This document shows, piece after piece, positions 26,393-34,459 of a stretch of 64,000 bases of DNA (the first letter of the stretch is position 1; each line of letters starts with the position of its first letter). Made by a program: the position numbers and the translations under genes. Origin of the DNA: Brachyspira suanatina (lineage in GTDB: Bacteria; Spirochaetota; Brachyspiria; Brachyspirales; Brachyspiraceae). The notes under the pieces were generated by a model. That model worked only from the letters and a program-made list of their open reading frames with translations, made no database searches and was not told where the DNA came from. The stretch is from contig NZ_CVLB01000001.1 of NCBI RefSeq assembly GCF_001049755.1, positions 806,001-870,000 of the forward strand, in the 5' to 3' direction.

Positions 26393-27001
26393 ATGAAAAA
26401 TATTATACTTTCTATATTTCTTTGTCTATTTTTTGTAAGCTGTTTAGATTATACTCAGTATGTAACTGTAGATGGGAATAAAAATGTAACAGTTGTGGCA
26501 ATAGTTACAGTGTCTAAATCTTTAATAGAATTGGCAGCCTATTCAGAAGGTTATGAAGAAGGAGTTCCTGATTATTATTATGAAGATATATTAAGAGATA
26601 TGGAAAGTGAAGCTAGAGATTCTTATCCTAGAAATTTTAAATTCAAACATATAAATAATGATAATGAAATAGGACTTTATGTAAATGGTGTTTTGAAGGA
26701 AAGTGATATAACTGAAGATGATAATTCATTATTGCCTGTAAGAAATGGAAATAAATTTTTATTTACTCCTTTTAAAGATTCTGAAAATACATCTGAATAT
26801 AAAGAATATGAATCTATGTATAGTTCTATGAAAATGAAATTAATAGTTTCAAAATCTTATATACCGACTGTAAGTTCATGCTATCTTTCTTCTTATGATG
26901 ATGTAAAAGATGTTAATGTTTATGATTTAAGAGATGCATTTTTAATAGAAATTCCTATATTTTCAGGTATGAATAATCCTGTTTTATATATCGAATTATA
27001 A
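26393..27001 (+). CDS. Hypothetical lipoprotein
   Basis: The 202-residue product has a lipoprotein signal peptide with lipobox VSC at residues 15-17 (LCLFFVSCLDYTQ). The rest is mixed alpha/beta, with an early YVTVDGNKNVTVVAIVTVSK strand pair and no recognised domain. AAGGAT precedes the start. It probably sits on a membrane surface facing the periplasm. The zinc operon that follows has its own promoter, so functional linkage is not implied. Confidence 0.6.
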   Translation: MKNIILSIFLCLFFVSCLDYTQYVTVDGNKNVTVVAIVTVSKSLIELAAYSEGYEEGVPDYYYEDILRDMESEARDSYPRNFKFKHINNDNEIGLYVNGVLKESDITEDDNSLLPVRNGNKFLFTPFKDSENTSEYKEYESMYSSMKMKLIVSKSYIPTVSSCYLSSYDDVKDVNVYDLRDAFLIEIPIFSGMNNPVLYIEL

Positions 27002-27056
27002 TAAAAAATATTATTATATGTATTTCATATTGAACAATAAAAATAAATATTCATAA

Positions 27057-27084
27057 TTGACAATTATTTATTATCTATTATAAT
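27057..27084 (+). promoter_or_regulatory. Promoter of the zinc uptake operon
   Basis: TTGACA (27057-27062) and TATAAT (27079-27084) are 16 bases apart. The first ATG of the operon is at 27094, nine bases after the -10, leaving almost no leader. No convincing Zur-type palindrome is visible. Confidence 0.7.
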
Positions 27085-27093
27085 AGCAATATT

Positions 27094-27387
27094 ATGAGAT
27101 TAGTATTAATATTACTTGTTTTTATCCTATCTGTATATGTTTTTCCAGCATTTTATGTAATTCATCATTCGCATCATCATGTACATCATTTAAGCGAAAA
27201 TTGCGAAACTTGTATGGAAATATTTTCTATAGTGAAAGCGGTAAGTAAGATAATAAAATTTTATAATATATATAATTCTGTGATAATATATTTATCTATT
27301 TCATGTATATTTTTTGTAAAAATAAGAAAGTATATATTTTCTTTAAATAATAACCCCACAAGCCTGAAGGTGAAGCTGATCAATTGA
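27094..27387 (+). CDS. Small His-rich membrane protein at the head of the zinc operon
   Basis: The 97-residue protein has an N-terminal hydrophobic segment and then HHSHHHVHHLSENCETC (about residues 24-40), a dense cluster of histidines plus a Cys pair able to bind a transition metal. A second hydrophobic segment follows (about residues 58-76). The tail is basic. Short proteins of this kind occur near metal transporters in several anaerobes, without assigned function. The position directly before znuA and the metal ligands suggest zinc binding at the membrane. Almost no leader separates promoter and start. Confidence 0.65.
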   Translation: MRLVLILLVFILSVYVFPAFYVIHHSHHHVHHLSENCETCMEIFSIVKAVSKIIKFYNIYNSVIIYLSISCIFFVKIRKYIFSLNNNPTSLKVKLIN

Positions 27388-27451
27388 TTTAAGATCTTTT
27401 ATATTTTAATGATTTAATTTGTTATATAATTTTAATATAAAGGATTTTTAA

Positions 27452-28468
27452 ATGCAAAAAAAGATATTAATTTTTTTAACTTTATTATTTTCAATTATTA
27501 TTGTTTCATGTAATAATGCTAATAAAAGCAGTAATGAAAATAATAAAGAAATTGATAATAGTAAATTAAAAGTAGTAACTACAATATTTCCAATATATGA
27601 TTTTACAAGAAATATAGCTGGAGATAATGTAAATCTTCAAATGATAATAAAACCTGGTATAGAGATTCATTCATTTAATACTACACCTGCCGATGTAATA
27701 GATATACAAAATGCTGATGTATTTATTTATATAGGCGGTGAAAGTGAGGCTTGGGCTGAAAAAATTATATCTTCTATGAATACTAATGGTAAAAAGATAA
27801 TCAGACTTATAGATTATGTAAAAGCATTAGATGAAGAGATTGTAGAAGGTATGGAGCATGACATAGATCATAATCATGAAGAAGAAGCAAATCATGAAGA
27901 GCATGAAAATCATATTGAAGAAAGTCATACTCATGAAGGAATTTACGATGAACATATATGGACTTCTCCAAAAAATGCTCAATTAATGGTTACAGCTATA
28001 TGTGATGCATTATCCGAAATTGATACTAATAATGCTGATGTATATAAAGCAAATGCTGATAAATATAATCAGGAATTAACAGTTTTAGATGAAGAAATAA
28101 GAAATACAGTAAACTCATCTAAAAGAAAAAATATAGTATTTGGTGATAGATTTCCTTTCAGATATTTAGCAGAGGAATATGGATTGGAATATAGAGCACC
28201 TTTCACAGGATGCAGCAGTCAGGTAGATGCAAGCCCAAAAACTATAGCTTATTTGATGAATTATATTAAAGACAATAAAATACCTTATTTGTATTATATA
28301 GAATTAAGTAATGAAAAAATAGCAAATACTTTGATAGAACAAACAGGGGCAGAAAAATTAAAGCTTCATTCAGGACAAAATGTTACAAAAGAAGAATTTG
28401 ATTCAGGTGTTACATATTTATCTATTATGAGGGATAACTTAGAGAGTTTGAAAAAGGGTTTAAATTGA
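27452..28468 (+). CDS. znuA: Zinc ABC transporter substrate-binding lipoprotein (ZnuA-like)
   Basis: The 338-residue protein has a lipobox (IVSC, about residues 17-20) and the cluster A-1 metal-binding protein fold. It opens with LKVVTTIFPIYDFTRNIAGD and has GIEIHSFNTTPADVIDIQNADVFIYIG. A His/Glu-rich loop of about 35 residues near residue 140 (HDIDHNHEEEANHEEHENH) precedes DEHIWTSPKNAQ. Such loops are typical for zinc rather than manganese carriers. It delivers periplasmic metal to ZnuB. AAGGAT precedes the ATG, and the stop overlaps the znuC start (TGATG). Confidence 0.93.
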   Translation: MQKKILIFLTLLFSIIIVSCNNANKSSNENNKEIDNSKLKVVTTIFPIYDFTRNIAGDNVNLQMIIKPGIEIHSFNTTPADVIDIQNADVFIYIGGESEAWAEKIISSMNTNGKKIIRLIDYVKALDEEIVEGMEHDIDHNHEEEANHEEHENHIEESHTHEGIYDEHIWTSPKNAQLMVTAICDALSEIDTNNADVYKANADKYNQELTVLDEEIRNTVNSSKRKNIVFGDRFPFRYLAEEYGLEYRAPFTGCSSQVDASPKTIAYLMNYIKDNKIPYLYYIELSNEKIANTLIEQTGAEKLKLHSGQNVTKEEFDSGVTYLSIMRDNLESLKKGLN

Positions 28469-29160
28469 TGTTGAATATAAAAGATTTATCGGTATTTTAT
28501 GACAGCAATGAGGTATTATCTAATATCAATTTTTCTTTGAATAAAGGAGATTATCTTTCTATAATAGGTGAGAATGGCTCTGGTAAAACCACTTTAATAA
28601 AAACAATACTAGGACTAATAAAACCTAAAAAAGGAAGCGTGTCTTTTAACAGCATAAAGAAAAATGAAATAGGATATTTACCTCAGCAGGGAATAGTTCA
28701 GAAATCATTTCCGGCAAGCGTATTTGAAGTTGTTATTTCAGGAAGATTAAATAAGAAAAAGTTTCTTCCGTTTTACACTTCTAAAGATAAAAAAATCACT
28801 TTAGATAATTTAAGAAAACTTAATATAGAAAATTTAAAAAATAAGTCATATAAAGATTTATCAGGAGGACAGCAGCAGAGAGTGGCATTAGCAAGAGCAT
28901 TATGTTCTACTAAAGAATTACTTATACTTGATGAGCCTTCTACAGGACTTGATCCAATAGCTACGGCTGATTTATATAATTTAATAAAAAAATTAAATGA
29001 TGAAGTAACTATTATAATGGTTTCGCATGATATATCGAATGCAGTTAAATACTCTAATAAAATACTTCATATAAATAAAAATATTCTTTTCTTTGGAAGC
29101 ACAGAAGATTATACAAAAACGGATATATACAAAAGAATATCAGGGGAGGATATGAGATGA
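28468..29160 (+). CDS. znuC: Zinc ABC transporter ATP-binding protein (ZnuC-like)
   Basis: The 230-residue protein has Walker A GENGSGKTT (about residues 36-44), the Q-loop PQQG, signature LSGGQQQRVALARAL and Walker B LLILDEPSTGLDP, with a switch His in VSHD. It powers metal uptake with ZnuB at the inner membrane. The start at 28468 is the ATG inside TGATG, overlapping the znuA stop; a TTG three bases earlier is less likely. Its end overlaps znuB by ATGA, so the three transporter genes are translationally coupled. Confidence 0.95.
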   Translation: MLNIKDLSVFYDSNEVLSNINFSLNKGDYLSIIGENGSGKTTLIKTILGLIKPKKGSVSFNSIKKNEIGYLPQQGIVQKSFPASVFEVVISGRLNKKKFLPFYTSKDKKITLDNLRKLNIENLKNKSYKDLSGGQQQRVALARALCSTKELLILDEPSTGLDPIATADLYNLIKKLNDEVTIIMVSHDISNAVKYSNKILHINKNILFFGSTEDYTKTDIYKRISGEDMR

Positions 29161-29984
29161 TTGCTTTGATTCAGGAACTTTTTTCATATACCTTCATCGT
29201 GAGGGCTGTTATAGTCGGCATATTAGTATCATTATGTGCGGCACTTTTAGGCGTTAACTTAGTTTTAAAAAGATATTCTATGATTGGTATTGGGCTTTCT
29301 AATGTAGGATTTGGAGCATTATCTCTTTCTTTAATGTTTGGATTTTCTACTCTTCAGCTTTCAATACCTATAGTTGCTATTGCTTCAATATTGCTTTTAA
29401 GATTAAGTGAAAACAGTAAAATAAAAGGTGATGCTGCTATTGCTTTGATTTCAAGTGTATCTTTAGCGGTTGGTATTATAGCCATTACTGTGAAAACAGG
29501 TATAAATACAGATGTATGTAATTATATGTTTGGAAGTATACTTGCTATGAGCAAAAGCGATGTTTATATAAGTATTGCTGTAAGTATTGTAGTTATAGTA
29601 CTTTATGTTCTTTTCTATAATAAAATATTTTTAGTAACATTCGATGAGAATTTTGCCCGTGCTGTTGGAATAAATGCTGAATTTTATAATATGCTTATAT
29701 CTATACTAACATCTTTGATTATAGTATTAGGTATGAGAATGATGGGAGCTATGCTTATATCAAGTTTGATAATATTTCCGGCACTTACCTCTATGCGTGT
29801 ATTTAATACTTTTAAGAGCGTGGTAATTTCATCGGCTATATTATCTGTATTATGCTTTTTTATAGGGATGATAGCTTCTTTTCAGCTTGAATATCCTACA
29901 GGAGCATGCATTGTTATGGTAAATTTAGCTATGCTTTTAATTTTTTCTATTGTAGGAAGGTTTATAAAATTAGGGGCTAAATAA
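29157..29984 (+). CDS. znuB: Zinc ABC transporter permease (ZnuB-like)
   Basis: The 275-residue protein has eight to nine transmembrane helices of the ABC-3 (ZnuB/TroC) family. Characteristic stretches are GVNLVLKRYSMIGIGLSNVGFG near the N-terminus, FDENFARAVGIN before the coupling helix and RMMGAMLISSLIIFPALTS near residue 195. It forms the inner-membrane channel. It overlaps znuC by four bases and is followed after 17 bases by a lipoprotein gene in the same operon. Confidence 0.93.
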   Translation: MIALIQELFSYTFIVRAVIVGILVSLCAALLGVNLVLKRYSMIGIGLSNVGFGALSLSLMFGFSTLQLSIPIVAIASILLLRLSENSKIKGDAAIALISSVSLAVGIIAITVKTGINTDVCNYMFGSILAMSKSDVYISIAVSIVVIVLYVLFYNKIFLVTFDENFARAVGINAEFYNMLISILTSLIIVLGMRMMGAMLISSLIIFPALTSMRVFNTFKSVVISSAILSVLCFFIGMIASFQLEYPTGACIVMVNLAMLLIFSIVGRFIKLGAK

Positions 29985-30001
29985 AAGGAGGAATATTGTA
30001 T

Positions 30002-30577
30002 ATGAAAAAAGTATTATTTTTATTTGCTGTATTATTAGCATTTTCTTCTTGCTCAAAAAAAGAATACAATGACGGTTGGTTTGATATAGAAAAAAATTAT
30101 GTAGATATACCTCAAAAAAAATATGATTACAGCGGTATAGAAAGTAAATCTGCCAATAATTCTCAAAATAATAATGAGCTTAAACAGGATAAAATAGATA
30201 CATCAAAACTTGATATGAATAATGTAATAGAAATAAAAGAGAGAATGTTTATAAATCAATGCAATGATGTTTATTTGAATCCTGATGATTACAGAGGAAA
30301 GATAATAAAATTGCAAGGAATATATGACGGATTTACTGATAAAGAAACAGGTGAGAAACTTAATTTTGTATTTAGATATGGACCTGGATGCTGCGGATAT
30401 GATGGTGTTGCTGGATTTGAGTTTGATTATAAAGGTAATATACCTAATCCTCAGGATTGGATAGAAGTTGTGGGTGTTGTAGAAATATTAGAGATAGATA
30501 ATTATGAAACTGTAAGGCTTAATGCTATAAGTTTGAATGTTTTAGATAAAAGGGGCAAAGAATTTGTCGCTAATTAA
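30002..30577 (+). CDS. Lipoprotein of the zinc operon with a YcgQ-like C-terminal domain
   Basis: The 191-residue protein has a lipobox (SSC, about residues 16-18). Its C-terminal domain of about 100 residues reads GKIIKLQGIYDGF, FRYGPGCCGYDGVAGFEFDY and DWIEVVGVVEI. The CC motif inside an OB-like pattern resembles the end of TIGR03943/DUF1980 (YcgQ) proteins, which are often encoded with zinc uptake genes. A metal-binding periplasmic role is inferred. The ATG at 30002 lies ten bases after GGAGG; a nearer TTG at 29996 is possible. A terminator follows. Confidence 0.65.
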   Translation: MKKVLFLFAVLLAFSSCSKKEYNDGWFDIEKNYVDIPQKKYDYSGIESKSANNSQNNNELKQDKIDTSKLDMNNVIEIKERMFINQCNDVYLNPDDYRGKIIKLQGIYDGFTDKETGEKLNFVFRYGPGCCGYDGVAGFEFDYKGNIPNPQDWIEVVGVVEILEIDNYETVRLNAISLNVLDKRGKEFVAN

Positions 30578-30620
30578 CTTTTGATAATTTCGTATATTTA
30601 TATTTTATAAACCATGTTGC

Positions 30621-30660
30621 GGGCAGGATAATAAGGGATATATTATCCTGTCCATTTTTA
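30621..30660 (+). terminator. Terminator of the zinc operon
   Basis: GGCAGGATAATA (30622-30633) pairs with TATTATCCTG-TCC (30641-30653), and a T-rich run follows. It ends the five-gene zinc unit. Confidence 0.88.
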
Positions 30661-30677
30661 TGGCTTAATTTATATAA

Positions 30678-31709
30678 TTATTTCCAAAAAGCTCCTACTC
30701 TTTTTCTTACATTTTCTTTTAAATCATAATAATAAAGAGCAATATCATAAACATGGTAAACGCCTTTTTCAAAAACTCCACCGCCTCTAACATAAAAATC
30801 ATCAGGGTTTATAGTGCTGCATTTTATAACGCCTCTTGCCTTATCTACTTTAGCATCGGCTATCTTTGAAGGGCTGCCTGCATTTGTAACTATATTAGCA
30901 TCAGGATTTCCATAATTATGAGATATATTAGCTCCTAAACCCTGTTCTTTAGTTGCTAAAGTTTCATCCAATGTCCAAGTTATAGGATTTATTGAAATTG
31001 CTCCTTCAAGAAGTGTAGGGTTATATCCATTAAAATCTGGTGCTTCTGTATTATAAGAAATTATTACTCCTGTATCATATTCACTGTTTGCAAATCTCAA
31101 ATGAGGATTTTCATCTAAATCTTTTTGAGTAACTGAATATCCTAATATATAAGCTGCTACCATTCTGTTTTTTAAATTTTCATTTGTTTTGAAATAGTCT
31201 ATTAATATTTCTTTTATCATCATAGCACCCTGAGAATGTCCTGCTAATATGAATGGCTTTCCATTATTATAATTTTTAATATAATAATCGAATGCTGCTA
31301 TTGCATCTTCTTTAGGTGAAGAATAAAAATATTTATTTTGTTCTTCTTTGCTTATGTTATTATTTGTATTCATTAAATATAAAGCATCAGCCTGTCTGTA
31401 AAACGGAGCATATACATTTCCAACTTCTTCAAATATTCCTGTTTGTTCAAGCATTGAATTTGTAACAGTTTTTCTCATTGGCTCATAGTCTATTGGGCAT
31501 ACTATACTGTCATTGCTATTTGCTCTGCTCCATGTTGTAGGGTATAGATAAAATACATCTACTTCATTTGATGTTGAAGGTATACTAAGCCAATTATTTT
31601 TGTCTGAATAATCGGTTAATTTTGTTTCTGCTGTATTATTGTTATTTGCAGAACAGCTTAGAATTATAATACTTGATAAAATAGCAATAAAGATTTTAAT
31701 TTTTATCAT
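30678..31709 (-). CDS. DUF3089 alpha/beta-hydrolase lipoprotein
   Basis: The 343-residue protein has a lipoprotein signal (IILSC, about residues 15-19). It then has VDVFYLYPTTWSRAN and YAPFYRQADAL, the DUF3089 hallmark, and the nucleophile elbow GHSQGAM (about residue 153). C-terminal SINPITWTLDE and YHVYDIALYYYDLKENVR also fit. DUF3089 proteins are predicted serine hydrolases of unknown substrate. The second Met is chosen as start because AGAGGAAT precedes it; the upstream ATG overlaps that site. It is a single gene, convergent with the zinc operon. Confidence 0.85.
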   Translation of the reverse strand: MIKIKIFIAILSSIIILSCSANNNNTAETKLTDYSDKNNWLSIPSTSNEVDVFYLYPTTWSRANSNDSIVCPIDYEPMRKTVTNSMLEQTGIFEEVGNVYAPFYRQADALYLMNTNNNISKEEQNKYFYSSPKEDAIAAFDYYIKNYNNGKPFILAGHSQGAMMIKEILIDYFKTNENLKNRMVAAYILGYSVTQKDLDENPHLRFANSEYDTGVIISYNTEAPDFNGYNPTLLEGAISINPITWTLDETLATKEQGLGANISHNYGNPDANIVTNAGSPSKIADAKVDKARGVIKCSTINPDDFYVRGGGVFEKGVYHVYDIALYYYDLKENVRKRVGAFWK

Positions 31710-31801
31710 TTGAATTCCTCTCATTATTTTTTAATAAAATAAATATTATAATGTATAAAAATTAAAATCAATAACAAATTATTATTATTGTTATACTCGC
31801 T

Positions 31802-33034
31802 TTAATTATTATAAGTTATCTCTTTTCCTATATAATTGTCAGTGAATTTGCCATTATTATATACTATATTTCCGCGTACTATAGTAGTTAAAACTTTTCC
31901 GCCTCTTTTGAAACCTATATAAGGCGACCAGCCTGCTTTAGTAATTATATCTTTTTCTTCTATTTCTGAATTATCATTTAAATCTATTATTACTAAATCG
32001 GCATCGTAATTTTCTTTTAATAAACCTTTATCTTTCATAGAGAAAATTTCAGCAGATTTTTCACTCATGATTTTTGTAAGTAATTTTAAATCTATAGTAT
32101 TATCATTAACTTTTTTGAGCATTAATTCAAGAGAATGTTCAACAGAAGGAACTCCGAATGTAAGTTTTTCTAATTTCTCGCTTATCAAATGAGGAGCATG
32201 ATCTGTTCCTATTGTATCTATAGTGCCGTCTAATATTGCATCCCATAATGCTTTATTGTCTGATTTTTCTCTTAATTCAGGCTTCATTCTAAGCAGCATT
32301 TTATTTCTATCATTTTTATTTACATCTTCAGTATTTAAAAATAAATGATGAGGAGTAGCTTCTCCGTAAATTATCATTCCAGAGTCTTTTGCTTTCCTTA
32401 ATGAATCAATTTCGCTTTCAAGTGATAAATGGCATAAATATAATGGAGTATTAGTATTTTTTGCTATTTTTATTGCCTTATCAACCATTTTATCTTCAGC
32501 ATGAACAGTAACTATTTTTGATGCTTCAAATAATTTTTCTAATATTTTATCATCTTCTACAAGCATATTTCCTGTAGATGCATTAAAGAATATTTTTGTA
32601 GATGCTGCATCATTGATAATATTTTTTATATCATCGCTGTTATCTGCTTTGCTTCCTCCAAAATGAAAGCCGTAATCTACATAAGATTTTCCAATCATCA
32701 TAGATTTTTTTGAAAGTAAATTTTCTTTTGAAATAGTGTTTGGTACAGTATTAGGCATATCTAAAAATACTGTAACACCTCCTCTGGCACAAGCTTTACT
32801 TCCTGAATTAAAATCTTCTTTATGTGTAAGTCCAGGATCTCTCATATGTGTATGAGGGTCTATTATTCCTGAAAGCACATAATTGTAATTAGCATCTATT
32901 ATATCATCTGTTTTATTATCAGATATATATTTTTCAAAGTTATTATCATAGTCTATATTTTTTATTTTTTCATTTTCTATTATTATAGAAACTATTTTTT
33001 CATTATTTGGAATTTTAGCATTTTTGATTATCAT
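31802..33034 (-). CDS. pyrC: Dihydroorotase
   Basis: The 410-residue protein has the amidohydrolase metal site SGIIDPHTHMRDPGLTHKED (about residues 55-74), later HAEDK and LCHLSLESE with metal-binding histidines, and IGTDHAPH near residue 275. The length and order match the class I (PyrC/AllB-like) dihydroorotase. It cyclises carbamoyl-aspartate in pyrimidine synthesis. It starts 16 bases after pyrB ends, so the two consecutive pathway enzymes are co-transcribed under the pyrB leader. The start site AGGT is weak, which suggests translational coupling. Confidence 0.93.
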   Translation of the reverse strand: MIIKNAKIPNNEKIVSIIIENEKIKNIDYDNNFEKYISDNKTDDIIDANYNYVLSGIIDPHTHMRDPGLTHKEDFNSGSKACARGGVTVFLDMPNTVPNTISKENLLSKKSMMIGKSYVDYGFHFGGSKADNSDDIKNIINDAASTKIFFNASTGNMLVEDDKILEKLFEASKIVTVHAEDKMVDKAIKIAKNTNTPLYLCHLSLESEIDSLRKAKDSGMIIYGEATPHHLFLNTEDVNKNDRNKMLLRMKPELREKSDNKALWDAILDGTIDTIGTDHAPHLISEKLEKLTFGVPSVEHSLELMLKKVNDNTIDLKLLTKIMSEKSAEIFSMKDKGLLKENYDADLVIIDLNDNSEIEEKDIITKAGWSPYIGFKRGGKVLTTIVRGNIVYNNGKFTDNYIGKEITYNN

Positions 33035-33050
33035 AATTTACCTGAATAAT

Positions 33051-34130
33051 TTATTTTCCTATTTCTCTGTTACAGTAATAACAGAAATCTCCATAACCTT
33101 TCTTTACAACTCTATTTTTTGTTTCCTCAAAATGTGTAACGCATTTATTATTAGGACAAACTATTTCTTTATTTTCTACAACTTCATAGTTCATTTCTTT
33201 TCTTTTTACCTTAGGTTTTATAGCATCTGTAGCCAAAGCCATCATAGCCATTCTTGTAGGAACACCATTTCTAGCCTGTATAAAATATTTAGCGTATTTT
33301 GTATCATCTAAATCTATATTAATTTCATCAACTCTTGGAAGAGGGTGAAGTATTATCATATCATCTTTACATTTTCCAACAATATTGTCTTTTGATATTC
33401 TGAATGCATGTTTAACTTCTTCATATTCATTGATATCATCAAATCTTTCTCTTTGTACCCTAGTCATATATAAACAGTCTATCTCTTTCAATACTTCTTC
33501 ATAATTACTAAGTTTTTTATATTTTATATTTGCATTATCTAATTCTTTTAATATATAATCAGGTATTTGTATAACATCAGGAGATATAAAATAGAACTCA
33601 CCATTAAACATCATTAAACCATCAACTAAAGAGTGAACAGTTCTTCCGTACCTTGTATCTCCTACAAAAGCAATTTTTTGGTTCTCTATAGTCCCTAATT
33701 CTTCTCTCAATGTATATAAATCCAATAAAGTTTGACTAGGGTGTTCGTTAGCACCATCTCCAGCGTTTATTATAGGACAGTTTGTAACTTCTTCAGCAAA
33801 TTTAGCAGCCCCGTCAATACTATGCCTCATAACTATAATATCTGAATAGGCAGAAACCATAATTATAGTATCTCTTAAAGATTCTCCTTTTTTTATCGAA
33901 CTTTGATCCGGGTTATCAAATCCTAACTCTTTGCATCCCAATCTGTAAGCAGCTGATGTGAATGATAATCTTGTCCTTGTAGAAGGTTCAAAGAATATAC
34001 TTGTCATTATCATTCCATCCATTAATTTTCTTCTTTCTCTACTATCAGTGTTATCCAACTCCTTAGCTACATCTAATACTTCGATAACTTCCTCTTTTGA
34101 TAACTCTTTAATAGATATAAAGTTCCTCAT
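33051..34130 (-). CDS. pyrB: Aspartate carbamoyltransferase with fused PyrI-type zinc domain
   Basis: The 359-residue protein has the carbamoyl-phosphate site FEPSTRTRLSFTSA (about residues 51-64), HPSQTLLDLYTL and LHPLPRVDEI, the standard PyrB core (about residues 1-308). The last 40 residues contain Cys325, Cys330, Cys350 and Cys353 (CX4C-X19-CX2C), matching the zinc domain of the regulatory chain PyrI (CX4C-X23-CX2C in E. coli), but the nucleotide-binding allosteric domain of PyrI is absent. The zinc domain normally forms the contact with catalytic trimers. It is preceded by AGGGAG and by a leader with a peptide frame and terminator. Confidence 0.94.
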   Translation of the reverse strand: MRNFISIKELSKEEVIEVLDVAKELDNTDSRERRKLMDGMIMTSIFFEPSTRTRLSFTSAAYRLGCKELGFDNPDQSSIKKGESLRDTIIMVSAYSDIIVMRHSIDGAAKFAEEVTNCPIINAGDGANEHPSQTLLDLYTLREELGTIENQKIAFVGDTRYGRTVHSLVDGLMMFNGEFYFISPDVIQIPDYILKELDNANIKYKKLSNYEEVLKEIDCLYMTRVQRERFDDINEYEEVKHAFRISKDNIVGKCKDDMIILHPLPRVDEINIDLDDTKYAKYFIQARNGVPTRMAMMALATDAIKPKVKRKEMNYEVVENKEIVCPNNKCVTHFEETKNRVVKKGYGDFCYYCNREIGK

Positions 34131-34160
34131 TATTTCTCCCTTAAAAAATAGTTAATTGTT

Positions 34161-34310
34161 TTATTGAAATTTAGCATAAAAAAAAGGAATAAAATTGTTA
34201 AAGATAACAACTTTATTCCTTTTTAAAAAATTCCAAATTATTAAATTTAAATAAATAGAATAGGCGTGCAAATAAAAAATTATCTTGTATTTAAGAAACA
34301 TGTTTTTCAT
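34161..34310 (-). CDS. Putative 49-residue pyrB leader peptide overlapping the attenuator
   Basis: On the minus strand an ATG at 34308-34310 follows AGGAT with seven bases of spacing. It opens a 49-residue frame that runs through the whole terminator hairpin and stops at 34161-34163, 30 bases before pyrB. The peptide is rich in Phe, Ile, Leu, Tyr and Asn, reflecting U-rich RNA, including a T6 stretch just ahead of the hairpin. In E. coli a 44-codon leader (pyrL) overlaps its attenuator in the same manner, and translation coupled to UTP-sensitive RNA polymerase pausing prevents termination. The similarity is in layout, not in sequence. Translation here is inferred. Confidence 0.6.
   Translation of the reverse strand: MKNMFLKYKIIFYLHAYSIYLNLIIWNFLKRNKVVIFNNFIPFFYAKFQ
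34181..34224 (-). terminator. Attenuator terminator in the pyrBC leader
   Basis: AAAAAGGAATAAAGTTGTTA and its partner (34205-34224 with 34181-34200) form a 20-bp stem with one G-U pair and a four-base loop, followed by T-rich sequence. It lies about 50 bases upstream of pyrB and inside the leader reading frame. No plus-strand gene reads toward it, so it acts on the pyrBC transcript. Confidence 0.85.
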
Positions 34311-34340
34311 TTTTTATCCTATTCTTTACAAATTGAACGG

Positions 34341-34368
34341 ATTATATCATGTATATTAAAAAAAGCAA
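34341..34368 (-). promoter_or_regulatory. pyrBC promoter
   Basis: On the minus strand TTGCTT (34363-34368) and TATAAT (34341-34346) are 16 bases apart. The predicted start near 34334 gives a leader of about 200 bases, enough to contain the leader peptide and attenuator. Confidence 0.75.
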
Positions 34369-34401
34369 GTATAAATTTATAATTTATATATTTTTAGTAT
34401 A

Positions 34402-34429
34402 TTGAAATAAAATGTTTTATGGTTATAAT
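34402..34429 (+). promoter_or_regulatory. dxs promoter
   Basis: TTGAAA (34402-34407) and TATAAT (34424-34429) are 16 bases apart, about 30 bases before the dxs start. It is back-to-back with the pyrBC promoter; with the pyr leader these account for the 329 bases between pyrB and dxs. Confidence 0.72.
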
Positions 34430-34459
34430 TAAATTCAAAGTTTAATTATAGGGTTATGT

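Noticed and set aside
33024-33311. A 95-codon plus-strand frame rich in Phe and Tyr
   Set aside because: It is antisense to the pyrB 3' end, where the zinc-domain coding is clear.
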